Source: Thalassovita mangrovi (GTDB lineage: Bacteria; Pseudomonadota; Alphaproteobacteria; Rhodobacterales; Rhodobacteraceae). Taken from it: a stretch of DNA of 64,000 nt. The stretch is taken from the NCBI RefSeq assembly GCF_009857745.1, contig NZ_WWEN01000009.1:62001-126000 (forward strand), read 5' to 3'. The notes below the pieces were generated by a model. That model was not told the DNA's origin, did no database searches, and saw nothing but the letters and a program-made list of their open reading frames with translations. Of this stretch, positions 56,050 through 64,000 are shown one piece after another. The first letter of the stretch is position 1. Every line of letters starts with the position of its first letter. Position numbers and translations under genes: made by a program.

Positions 56050-56328
56050 CTAGATCAGCTTGGTCAGCCATTTTTCGAACGTGTCCTTCAGCGCATCTGC
56101 TTCCTCGCGCAAGCTCATATGCAGCGCGGACCAGGTATCGGCGCCCTTTTCCTTCGCCGTAGCGATCCGTTCGGCAAGGTCGTCATGGCGCTGGCGCAAC
56201 AGGCTGAGTTCGGCCAGGGCGCTGACCTTGTCGCCTTCGTCGCCGTGATCGAAACGGGTTTGCGCGGCGGCGATCCCGTCGTCGATTTCGCCCAGCTTGC
56301 GTTCCAGGTCTTCGATGTAATTCGACAT
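56050..56328 (-). CDS. Coiled-coil protein of the stress operon
   Basis: 92 residues, acidic, almost all alpha helix: MSNYIEDLERKLGEIDDGIA, LSLLRQRHDDLAERIATAKEKGAD, LREEADALKDTFEKWLTKLI. Heptad pattern throughout; no signal or known domain. Small, acidic coiled-coil proteins of this kind are often adaptors. It sits between the beta-CASP and SpoIIAA-like genes. Confidence 0.65.
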   Translation of the reverse strand: MSNYIEDLERKLGEIDDGIAAAQTRFDHGDEGDKVSALAELSLLRQRHDDLAERIATAKEKGADTWSALHMSLREEADALKDTFEKWLTKLI

Positions 56329-56357
56329 TTTGCTTTCCTCCTAACAGGCCCCGGGCA

Positions 56358-57728
56358 TCACAGTTCGAAGCTTTGATGCAGCTGGGGCATTTCGACCCGC
56401 GTTCCCTTCAGCGCCTTGGCGAAGCTTTGCGTCGAATCTTCTTCGCCGTGGACCAGGAAGGTGACTTCGGGCGTGCCGGTGCGCCCGTGCCAGTCCAACA
56501 GGTCGCTGCGCCCGGCATGGGCCGAAAATCCGTTGATCGTGTGGACCTGCGCCTTGACCGGTATCCAGTGGCCGAACAGTTTCACCTTCTGCGCGCCGTC
56601 GACGATGATCCGCGCCAGCGTGCCTTCGGCGGCGAAGCCCACGAAGACGATGCTGCAATCGCTGTGGGCGAGGTTGTGGCGCAGGTGGTGGCGGATGCGC
56701 CCGCCGGTGCACATGCCCGACCCGGCCATCAGCACCGATCCCGACCGGACCCGGTTCAGGTCGGCCGAATCCCGTGCTTCGCGCACGAAGTGGATGCCGG
56801 GCAGCTGGAACGGGTCCTGGCCGCCGCGGATCATGTCGGCCAGTTCGGGTTTCAAGGCCTCGGGGTGGCGTTCGAACAGCTTGGTGGCGGAAATCGCCAT
56901 CGGGGAATCGAGATAGACGTCGAGCGTCGATCTGATCCGTTTCGACGCCATGCCTTCGCGCAGGAAGAACAGCAGTTCCTGCGCCCGTTCCAGCGCGAAG
57001 GTGGGGATGATCACGTTGCCGCCGCGCCGGTCGGTGCTGGCGATGGCGTCGTAGAATTCTTCCACCGAGTCGTCGAAGGAGCGGTGGTCGCGGTCGCCAT
57101 AGGTGGTTTCCATCACCACCGCATCGACCCCGCCCGGCGGGTCGGGCGGGTTCAGCAGCGGCCGTTCCCGCGGGCCGATATCGCCGGAAAACAGGATGCG
57201 GCGTTTACGGCCGTCCTCGGTGGCTTCGATCAGGATGCTGGCGGAGCCGAGGATATGGCCGGCGTCGTGGAAGGTCGCGGTGATGCCGTGGCCCAGGTCG
57301 ATCGGTTTGCCGTACCTGGCGCTGCGCCCGAACCGTTCGATGGCATCAAACGCGTCGATCGTGTCGTAGAGCGGGCCTTCTTTCTGGCCGTGCCGGTGGC
57401 GGTGTTTCGCTTCTTCCTCGTGCAGGTGGGCGGAATCCATCAGCACCAGCCGGGTCAGGTCGCGGGTGGCGGCGGTGCTGATGATTTCGCCGCGAAAGCC
57501 GCGTTTCACCAGCAGCGGGATGCGGCCGCAATGATCCAGGTGGGCATGGGTCAGCAGCAGGATGTCGACCTCGGCAGGATCGAAGCCGAAATCGCCGGCG
57601 TTTTCCTTGTGCAGTTCGCGCCCGCCCTGGAACATGCCGCAATCGACCAGGATTTTGCGTCTGCCGACCGTGACCATGTGGCACGACCCGGTGACACCGC
57701 CCGCGGCGCCGTGAAAAGATATCTGCAT
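56358..57728 (-). CDS. Beta-CASP metallo-beta-lactamase RNase-like protein
   Basis: 456 residues. MBL metal motif LLLTHAHLDHCGRIPLL, motif III region FHDAGHILGSASILIE, then the beta-CASP domain with VMETTYGDRDH, ALERAQELLFFL and the C-terminal INGFSAHAGRSDLLDW. Family members cut RNA (CPSF73/MBL RNA specificity factor). In bacteria this group is often linked to stress. Part of the LOG/beta-CASP/coiled-coil/SpoIIAA-like operon; gaps 23-29 bases. Confidence 0.92.
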   Translation of the reverse strand: MQISFHGAAGGVTGSCHMVTVGRRKILVDCGMFQGGRELHKENAGDFGFDPAEVDILLLTHAHLDHCGRIPLLVKRGFRGEIISTAATRDLTRLVLMDSAHLHEEEAKHRHRHGQKEGPLYDTIDAFDAIERFGRSARYGKPIDLGHGITATFHDAGHILGSASILIEATEDGRKRRILFSGDIGPRERPLLNPPDPPGGVDAVVMETTYGDRDHRSFDDSVEEFYDAIASTDRRGGNVIIPTFALERAQELLFFLREGMASKRIRSTLDVYLDSPMAISATKLFERHPEALKPELADMIRGGQDPFQLPGIHFVREARDSADLNRVRSGSVLMAGSGMCTGGRIRHHLRHNLAHSDCSIVFVGFAAEGTLARIIVDGAQKVKLFGHWIPVKAQVHTINGFSAHAGRSDLLDWHGRTGTPEVTFLVHGEEDSTQSFAKALKGTRVEMPQLHQSFEL

Positions 57729-57751
57729 GGGCTCCTCCTCCGTCGTCTTTT

Positions 57752-58690
57752 CTAGGTCAGGGTCTTGCCCGACCTTGCGTACCAGTTGCGAATGTCGTCC
57801 CAGATTTCGTCGGCGGTTTCGGCGTACCAGAACAGGTCGCGGTCCTCGGGGTCGATCACGCCTTCTTCGACCAGGAATTCCGGGTCGAAGGCGCGTTGCC
57901 AGTAGGAGCGGCCCACGAGAACCACAGGTACCGGCGGGATTTTCCGGGTCTGGATCAGGGTCAGGGTTTCGAACAATTCGTCCATCGTGCCGAAGCCGCC
58001 CGGGAACACCACCAAGGCCCGCGCCCTGAGCAGGAAATGCAGCTTGCGCATGGCGAAGTAATGAAACCGGAAACACAGGCCCGGCGTCAGGTAGGGGTTG
58101 GGATATTGTTCATGCGGCAGGTTGATGTTCAGCCCGACGGTGCAGGCGTCGACATCATGCGCGCCGCGATTGGCGGCCTCCATCAAGCCCGGGCCGCCGC
58201 CGGTGATCACCGCCAGCTTGTTGCCCATTTCGCCCTCGGCGCGGCCGACGATCTGGCCGAATTCCTGGGCGATTTCGTAATAGCGGCTTTTGTCCAGCAC
58301 CCGCCGCGCGATGGCGAGGCGCTGTGCGATGGCCTTGTCGCCGGGGGCGGCGGACAGCGCCGTTTCCAGATCCGCCACCTTCTGCCGCGCCGCGCGCGGT
58401 TCGGGGATGCGGGTGCTGCCGAAGACGACGATGGAATGGGCGATGCCGTGTTCTTCGAACAGGGTTTCGGCCTTCTGGTAATCCAGCTGCAGCCGCACCC
58501 CGCGGGTGTCGTCGCGCTGCAGGAAGGCGACGTCTTCGTCCGCCTGCCGGTATTCCGGGCTTTGCAGGATGGCGCCGATCAGCCCCGATGCCCTAGGGTC
58601 CTCGATATCGGGTTTCGGCGTCGTCCAGGGAAGTTCGACCTGCCGCTGTTTCGGATGGGCGGGGGCCGGTTTTTGGCGGGAGAGTGGCAT
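57752..58690 (-). CDS. LOG-family protein (TIGR00730 type)
   Basis: 312 residues. LOG signature: AVITGGGPGLMEAANRGAHD and VVFPGGFGTMDELFETLTLIQ (PGGxGTxxE). Classical LOG enzymes release free cytokinin bases from nucleotides; the long bacterial versions like this one have extra N-terminal sequence and are thought to act as nucleotide phosphoribohydrolases in stress responses. First gene of the four-gene operon, divergent from trkH. Confidence 0.9.
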   Translation of the reverse strand: MPLSRQKPAPAHPKQRQVELPWTTPKPDIEDPRASGLIGAILQSPEYRQADEDVAFLQRDDTRGVRLQLDYQKAETLFEEHGIAHSIVVFGSTRIPEPRAARQKVADLETALSAAPGDKAIAQRLAIARRVLDKSRYYEIAQEFGQIVGRAEGEMGNKLAVITGGGPGLMEAANRGAHDVDACTVGLNINLPHEQYPNPYLTPGLCFRFHYFAMRKLHFLLRARALVVFPGGFGTMDELFETLTLIQTRKIPPVPVVLVGRSYWQRAFDPEFLVEEGVIDPEDRDLFWYAETADEIWDDIRNWYARSGKTLT

Positions 58691-58755
58691 TGCGCCGCCT
58701 GCCTCCTCTTGCAGAATGTGTTGGAAAAGAGTGCAGTTTTCCCGGTGGGGCCGCC

Positions 58756-58769
58756 TTGACTCAGGTCAA
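58756..58769. promoter_or_regulatory. FNR/FnrL-type box between LOG and trkH
   Basis: ttgac-tcag-gtcaa (58756-58769), a symmetric FNR-type site. Distance to the LOG start is 66 bases and to the trkH ATG (58860) 91 bases, so it could drive both divergent operons. Confidence 0.6.
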
Positions 58770-58859
58770 TGCGGTTGCGGCGCGCCATTCACAATCTGGC
58801 GAGGCAAGATGCACAACAGCCGGGACCAATGCCCGGCCCTTTCGGAACGCGAAACCGCC

Positions 58860-60323
58860 ATGGGTCTTTCAAGGAAAACCGCCGCCGGGCAGAGATCGGT
58901 GACCTATCGCCCGCGCTGGCCGGTGGTGGGCCGGGTGCTGTTCCGTCAGGGCGCGGTGTTCCAGGTGCTGCTGCTGCCGCCGCTGGCGGCCGCGGTGCTG
59001 GACGGTGAGGCGGGACTGGCCGCCGCGTTGGCGGGGCCGGCGTTGTTGGCGGGGGCGGTCACGCTGTGGCAACGCCGGTCCGAGTTGCCCGAGGATATAA
59101 GGCGGATCGAGGCGGTTCTGTCCGTCGTTCTGGTTTTCGTGCTGGGGGCGCTGCTGGCGGCGCCTGCCTATGCCGTGCTGGGTCTTACGCCGGTGGATGC
59201 GCTGTTCGAGGCGACCTCGGCCCTGACCACCACCGGGTTCAGCATGATCGCGGTGCCCGAAGACCTGCCCGCGGCGGCGCATGTGCTGCGCGCCTGGAGC
59301 CAATGGTGCGGCGGGCTGGTCATCGCGGTGGCGGGACTGGCCTTCCTGATGGACCCGGGGCCGGTGTCGAAGGCCCTGGGATTCGCCGATTTCGGCGAGG
59401 GGCGGCTGGAAACCTCCACCCGCAGCCACGCGCAAGCGCTGCTTTGGGCCTACCTGGCGGTGACCGGGATCGGCATCGCGGGGGCGCTGCTGCTGGTGCC
59501 GGGGGTGTTCGAGGGGCCGCTTTTGGCGCTGTCGGCGGTGTCCACCGGGGGGATGGGGCCGCGCGGTGACAGCCTGGCCTCGTATCCCGTTGCCGCGCAG
59601 GGCTTCGTGATCCTGATGTCGGTGCTGGGGGCGCTGTCGCTGGCCTTCCCGGTGCTGATCCATCGCCGGGGGCTGAGGGACGCGATGCGGACCTCGGGCG
59701 TTGTCAGCGTGCTGAAACTGCTGCTGGCGGCGCTGTGCGCCAGCGTCGTGTTCGTGCTGTTGTCGGGGGACGGGTCGGCGGATCAGCTCTGGCACGGCGC
59801 GCTGACGGTGCTGAGCCTGCAATCCACCGCCGGGTTCACCATCGGGCCGGTCCCCGGCCCGTCGCCCTTCTTCGTGCTGCTGATCGCCCTGATGATGATC
59901 GGCGGGCAGACCGGGTCCACCGCCGGGGGGGTGAAGATCGACCGCGCGCGGCTGCTGCTGGGCAGCGTGTCCTTGATGGTCCGGCGGCTGCTGAGCCCGG
60001 TCAAGGCGGTGCTGTACCTGCGGCTGGACGGGGACATCATCGACCCTGAACGGGTCGTTTTCACCGTGGCGCTGGTAGTGGCCTATGCGGCGACGGCGTT
60101 CGGCCTGCTGATCGCCTTCACCCTGCACGGGCTGCCGCCCGCCGGATCGCTGTTCGACATCGTTTCGGCGCTGTCGACGGTGGGGGCGGGGACCGGGGTG
60201 ATCGGGCCGGAGCTGCCGTGGGATTTGAAGATGTTGACGATCTTTGCCATGCTGCTGGGGCGGGTGGAATTCTTCGGCCTTCTCGTGCTTGCCGCGCCCG
60301 GAACCTGGATCAGAAGGGACTAA
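58860..60323 (+). CDS. trkH: Trk potassium uptake protein, membrane subunit
   Basis: 487 residues from the ATG at 58860; an upstream ATG at 58809 (504 residues) would leave almost no room for a leader behind the FNR-type box. Four pore loops with filter glycines: SALTTTGFSM, VSTGGMGPRG, LQSTAGFTIG and STVGAGTGVI. Imports potassium with protons across the inner membrane. The regulatory subunit follows at once. Confidence 0.93.
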   Translation: MGLSRKTAAGQRSVTYRPRWPVVGRVLFRQGAVFQVLLLPPLAAAVLDGEAGLAAALAGPALLAGAVTLWQRRSELPEDIRRIEAVLSVVLVFVLGALLAAPAYAVLGLTPVDALFEATSALTTTGFSMIAVPEDLPAAAHVLRAWSQWCGGLVIAVAGLAFLMDPGPVSKALGFADFGEGRLETSTRSHAQALLWAYLAVTGIGIAGALLLVPGVFEGPLLALSAVSTGGMGPRGDSLASYPVAAQGFVILMSVLGALSLAFPVLIHRRGLRDAMRTSGVVSVLKLLLAALCASVVFVLLSGDGSADQLWHGALTVLSLQSTAGFTIGPVPGPSPFFVLLIALMMIGGQTGSTAGGVKIDRARLLLGSVSLMVRRLLSPVKAVLYLRLDGDIIDPERVVFTVALVVAYAATAFGLLIAFTLHGLPPAGSLFDIVSALSTVGAGTGVIGPELPWDLKMLTIFAMLLGRVEFFGLLVLAAPGTWIRRD

Positions 60324-60329
60324 ACCGAC

Positions 60330-60989
60330 ATGCGCGTGACCGTTCTTGGGGCGTCGAGATTTGCCATCGCCACGATCCGTCAGCTGATCGCGCGGGGCCA
60401 CGACGTGGTGCTGATCGAACAGGACCGCGACCGGATCGACGAATTGGCCGAAACCCATGATTGCGGCATGATCCACGGCGACGGGACGCTGCCGCATACG
60501 TTGCAGGATGCGTTCGGCGACGGGTCTGATGCCTTTGTTGCGCTGACCAATACCGACAATGTGAACATCCTCGCCGCGGCGGTGGCGCGTTCGATCGGCT
60601 ATCCCCGGGTGGTCACCCAGATCACCAATCCCGAATTGCAGCCGATCATCGACCAATTGGGACTGGGGGAAACCATCACCCCGCACGAAAGCGTCGCCCG
60701 GTCGCTGGTCGAGGCGCTGGAACAGCACGACCGGGTGTCCACCGTGGGGGTGCTGAAGAACGAATTGCGGCTGGCGCTGGTGACGGTGCCGGACGGGTTC
60801 GCGGAAACGCCCTTCGCCGGGATCGCGCTGCCGGAAACGGTACAGGGGATCGCCCGCATCCGGCAGGAGGAGGAAACCGTGCTGACGCCGGAATCCACCG
60901 TCATGGCGCAGGACCAGTTGTTGCTGCTGTCAGCGGCCGAGGACCATGACGGCCTGCTGTCCTCTTTCGCGGAACCCGAGGGCGAGTGA
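60330..60989 (+). CDS. trkA: TrkA/KtrA-type potassium regulator
   Basis: 219 residues. A single RCK_N plus RCK_C pair (half the size of full TrkA). Rossmann start RVTVLGASRFAIATIRQLIA is atypical: the usual G-x-G-x-x-G reads G-A-S-x-x-A. Acidic ligand VVLIEQDRDRIDEL is present. RCK_C: QEEETVLTPESTVMAQDQLLLL. Starts 6 bases after trkH; likely gates it in response to nucleotides. Confidence 0.9.
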   Translation: MRVTVLGASRFAIATIRQLIARGHDVVLIEQDRDRIDELAETHDCGMIHGDGTLPHTLQDAFGDGSDAFVALTNTDNVNILAAAVARSIGYPRVVTQITNPELQPIIDQLGLGETITPHESVARSLVEALEQHDRVSTVGVLKNELRLALVTVPDGFAETPFAGIALPETVQGIARIRQEEETVLTPESTVMAQDQLLLLSAAEDHDGLLSSFAEPEGE

Positions 60990-60997
60990 CGCAGGCC

Positions 60998-62599
60998 TCA
61001 GCGTTTGCGCAGGACGTAAAACATGTCGCGGCTGTCGGTGGCGCCGAGGAATTTCGGGATCGCCCCCGCGCCGCCGCGTTTGTCCGACGCCGCCATCTGC
61101 GGCACCATATGTTCGATATAGGTGGTGCCGCCGCTGTTGACGTAAAGCGCCAGGTAGGTGAGCTCCGGCGCGTTCATGTCCAGCAGCATGGCATAGCTGC
61201 AGCCATAGGCCTGGAAGGTGCGCGCCATGACCGAGGGCGTGGCGGACGGGAAATAGGCATAGGCGAGGAAGCGTTTGCCGCCCTTGGTGATCATGCAGGC
61301 CCCCGCGCGCAGGGTGCGCAGCTTGGCGTCGGCCGACCCCGACCAGTTGCCGGGGCCCCATTGCGTCACGTAGCGGCCGGGAACGCCACCTTCGATCAAG
61401 GCCACGCCGTTTTGCCGGGCGAAGCGGACCTTGGACAGCTGGCCGTTATCGGACTTGGTCCAGGTCTTCATCTGCACCGGGCCGTTTTTCAGCGCGTAAA
61501 GCGTCGACAGCCCCGGCTGCAGCTTGCTGAAGATCACGCCCTGTTCGACGAAGCCGTAATGCGACCCGCCGTTGACAGTCGCGAACGGCCCCCATTTGAA
61601 CGCGCCCTGGCGCCGCTTGAAGCCGCCGGCGAAGGTCGCCACGGTACGGCCGGCGAGGTTGGGGCTGACCATGCCCAAGGGCGCCAGCGGGGCGGGGGTG
61701 CTGACTCCGTCCGGCCCCGGCAGGCCCGCGGCGCGCACCGATCCGGGCGGGCGCGGCGACCATTGCAGGTTCGGGTCCTGCGTTCCGACGGCAAAGCCCA
61801 GGTCATAGCGCGACAGATCGAAGGCGACCAGGTAGACGGTCGAGGACAGTTCCGACCCGTCCAGCGCGTTGACGGTGCCCGGGCCTTGCAGCACCGAGGG
61901 GCTGATCGCCCGGGGTTGGATCGCGCTGGCGAAGACCCCGGCCAGGCCCGACACCGGGTGCCAGGCGCCCATGGTCATCTGCCCCTGCGGCGTGCCCGAC
62001 AGGCCGAGCCCCATATTGGCGCGGATCGCCGAGGGCGCACCGGCAAGGGCTGCTGAGGGCGGGCCGCCCGCCGATTGGCCGCCGCCCGCGGGCGCGCCGC
62101 GCGGCATGCTGAGCGTCGAGCCGGCCACCCGGTTGCGCAGGTAGAGCCGACCGCCGCAGATCGTCGCGAAGGGCCGTCGCGATGCCGCCGCTTGGGCAAG
62201 CTCGGACGGGTTGCCCCAGGGCGCGCAGCTCGCGCCGCCGCTGCCGCTCAGGGTGAGCGACGGGCCTGCGCCCAGGCTGACCTTCTGTCCACCGGGATTG
62301 GGGTTTTCGAGGTGATAATATTGCTTGCCGACCTGCAGCAGGAACCACGCATTGATCGTCGGGTTGAGCGAAATCAGCCGCACCACCGTGTCGCTGCCCG
62401 GCAGCTTGGCCGAGGCTTCGCTGCGAAAGGGTTGCAGTTCGACGATGGATTTGGGCTGTACCGCGTCGTATTGCGCGCGCTGATCGGCAGCGGCAGGGTT
62501 CGCGACCCCCATCGCGCAGGCCGCCAGCATCAGGGCGGATCGCAGGGCGATGCCGAAGGGCCGGGTGCGGCGGGACGGGTTGGATTGGTTGCTAGGCAT
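60998..62599 (-). CDS. Secreted phosphodiester-glycosidase-like protein (DUF2233-type)
   Basis: 533 residues with a signal peptide (FGIALRSALMLAACAMGVAN, cleavage near PAAADQ). The C-terminal 250 residues show NAGPA/phosphodiester glycosidase-type blocks: ATFAGGFKRRQGAF, FVEQGVIFSKLQPGLSTL, ALIEGGVPGRYVTQWGPG and CSYAMLLDMNAPELTYLALY. In between is a proline/glycine-rich linker. Function in cell envelope sugar trimming is possible. The family match is moderate. Confidence 0.6.
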   Translation of the reverse strand: MPSNQSNPSRRTRPFGIALRSALMLAACAMGVANPAAADQRAQYDAVQPKSIVELQPFRSEASAKLPGSDTVVRLISLNPTINAWFLLQVGKQYYHLENPNPGGQKVSLGAGPSLTLSGSGGASCAPWGNPSELAQAAASRRPFATICGGRLYLRNRVAGSTLSMPRGAPAGGGQSAGGPPSAALAGAPSAIRANMGLGLSGTPQGQMTMGAWHPVSGLAGVFASAIQPRAISPSVLQGPGTVNALDGSELSSTVYLVAFDLSRYDLGFAVGTQDPNLQWSPRPPGSVRAAGLPGPDGVSTPAPLAPLGMVSPNLAGRTVATFAGGFKRRQGAFKWGPFATVNGGSHYGFVEQGVIFSKLQPGLSTLYALKNGPVQMKTWTKSDNGQLSKVRFARQNGVALIEGGVPGRYVTQWGPGNWSGSADAKLRTLRAGACMITKGGKRFLAYAYFPSATPSVMARTFQAYGCSYAMLLDMNAPELTYLALYVNSGGTTYIEHMVPQMAASDKRGGAGAIPKFLGATDSRDMFYVLRKR

Positions 62600-62723
62600 G
62601 GCGTGGCGCTCCTTTTCCTGGGCCGAATTCGGGCGCGGCGTTTCGGGTCGATGCTAGTGGCAGGGCCGGGGATTCTCCAAAACCTTTTTTCGCCAGTGGG
62701 TTGTCCGGGCGGTTTCGCCGCGC

Positions 62724-63431
62724 TTAGCCGGACCAGGACAGCGGGCGCTGCCACGCCTGCCGCGCGACGGATTTCGCATCCTCGTCGATCAGGTCGCCAT
62801 GGGCGAGGATGATGCGGTCGAAATCCCAGTCCAGGATGCGTTCAAGCGACGCCTTGGCGGCCTTTTTGTCAGACCAGCCGATTTGATATTCCGGTGCCGG
62901 TTTGGGGTGGTTCCACATGTGGAACACCGCCTTCCACCACAGTTTCAGCGTCCAGTCGGTGCCGGGCGTGTCGTCGCCGATATTTTCGATCAGGTCGGTC
63001 AGGATCAGCACCTTGCTGGCCCGGTGGAAAAACGCGACCTCCCAGACGATGCGGTTGCCGCGCAGCAGGCATTGATCGAGCTCCCCGGCCCAGGCCTCGG
63101 GCGGCGTGTCGGACAGGAAACCGTCGAATTGCAGGTCCGGCGCCTTGCGTTCGACGCCGGGGCAGATCCAGACCTCGGCGCCCGGAAAGGCGGCCTTGGC
63201 CGAGGCGACGTGCAGGTAGTGGTACGATCCCGGGGCGACGATGAAGGCAGGCGTGCCGAGCGCCGCGATCTGCGCCGCACCCGCCGCGTCGATGTCGCCG
63301 GGCGAATGCAGGATCAGCCTGCCGTCGGCCAGCCGGATCACCGTCATCCGGGCGTTGAAGCGGGTGCCGGCATAATGCACCGGGTAGTCCGCGATCCAGA
63401 TCGCCCCTTTCGTGTGTTCGGTGAGTTCCAT
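62724..63431 (-). CDS. DUF4336 family protein (MBL-fold-like)
   Basis: 235 residues. Reads ELTEHTKGAIWIADYPVHYAGTRFNARMTVIRLADGRLILHSPGDI, PAFIVAPGSYHYLHVASAKAAFPGAEVWICPGVERKAPDL and FDRIILAHGDLID. This is the DUF4336 family, related in fold to metallo-beta-lactamases but missing the HxHxDH motif. Role unknown. Confidence 0.8.
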   Translation of the reverse strand: MELTEHTKGAIWIADYPVHYAGTRFNARMTVIRLADGRLILHSPGDIDAAGAAQIAALGTPAFIVAPGSYHYLHVASAKAAFPGAEVWICPGVERKAPDLQFDGFLSDTPPEAWAGELDQCLLRGNRIVWEVAFFHRASKVLILTDLIENIGDDTPGTDWTLKLWWKAVFHMWNHPKPAPEYQIGWSDKKAAKASLERILDWDFDRIILAHGDLIDEDAKSVARQAWQRPLSWSG

Positions 63432-63585
63432 CGCGGTCTCCCTCGCTGGGGTAGGCCCGGGATCGTCGCTGGGCCGTCCGGTTACCGTTTTCGTCACCCG
63501 CAGGGCCACCGGCCGCTTGCCTGAACGAAAGCGTGCAGCTTAAGCTTAACGCATATTGCAAAGGTATTTAACCGAAAGGGACAGG

Positions 63586-64000
<415 letters not shown>

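Overview
The window is about 64 kb of GC-rich, densely coded DNA. It looks like an alphaproteobacterium of the Rhodobacterales (Roseobacter-like). The evidence is the small secreted protein family at 698-1009, the NDUFS4-like complex I accessory protein, a form II RubisCO operon run by a divergent CbbR, PobR/PobA and Pca-type aromatic catabolism, and FnrL-type regulatory boxes. No CRISPR array, insertion sequence, prophage or rRNA is visible. The only RNA gene seen is tRNA-Arg(TCT).

Layout. (1) 0.1-8.1 kb: housekeeping and small proteins: a universal stress protein, a secreted rhodanese followed by two previously easy-to-miss 22-23 residue lipoprotein-like ORFs, a methyltransferase, DUF3175/DUF2905 proteins, a Cys-rich secreted protein with a heptad-repeat tail, a low-GC PIN-domain gene overlapping uvrB, and a complex I accessory subunit. 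(2) 8.4-15.7 kb: a catabolic module of unknown substrate: periplasmic binding protein, LysR regulator, Rieske oxygenase, its reductase, ABC ATPase, permease and class III transaminase. (3) 15.75-26.9 kb: a ten-gene Calvin cycle operon on the minus strand (fbp-prk-tkt-gap-fba-cbbM-rpe-thioredoxin-like-cbbZ-cbbY) with divergent cbbR. (4) 26.9-45.6 kb: aromatic compound catabolism and transport: pobR/pobA, aroQ, an MBL hydrolase, an SDR, an AraC regulator, a feruloyl-CoA-synthase-like ligase, DUF3237, modBC without modA, an orphan TRAP binding protein next to a cytochrome P450 and LysR regulator, an ArsR regulator, a zinc alcohol dehydrogenase, an MFS pump, pcaB and an alpha/beta hydrolase. (5) 45.8-61 kb: a putative low-oxygen/stress island: an unknown secreted protein, a membrane-anchored rhodanese, an MHS transporter, a complete N-type ATPase operon (atpDCQRBEFAG), a four-gene operon LOG / beta-CASP / coiled-coil / SpoIIAA-like, and trkH-trkA potassium uptake. 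Three FNR-type boxes, not described by gene content alone, sit in front of the rhodanese, the N-ATPase operon and the LOG/trkH divergent promoter. (6) 61-64 kb: a secreted phosphodiester-glycosidase-like protein, a DUF4336 protein and a truncated DUF4239 membrane protein.

How it fits together. The organism seems able to fix CO2 through form II RubisCO while also funnelling methoxylated or hydroxylated aromatics (4-hydroxybenzoate, possibly ferulate-like acids) to protocatechuate and beta-ketoadipate. The 47-61 kb island suggests a coordinated oxygen-limitation response controlling ion pumping (N-ATPase), potassium uptake, sulfur transfer and RNA or nucleotide turnover. Within the N-ATPase, the b subunit carries a C-terminal region resembling the missing delta subunit, and the c subunit has two carboxylates at its ion site. 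All functional statements are from reading sequence motifs and context; no database search was run.
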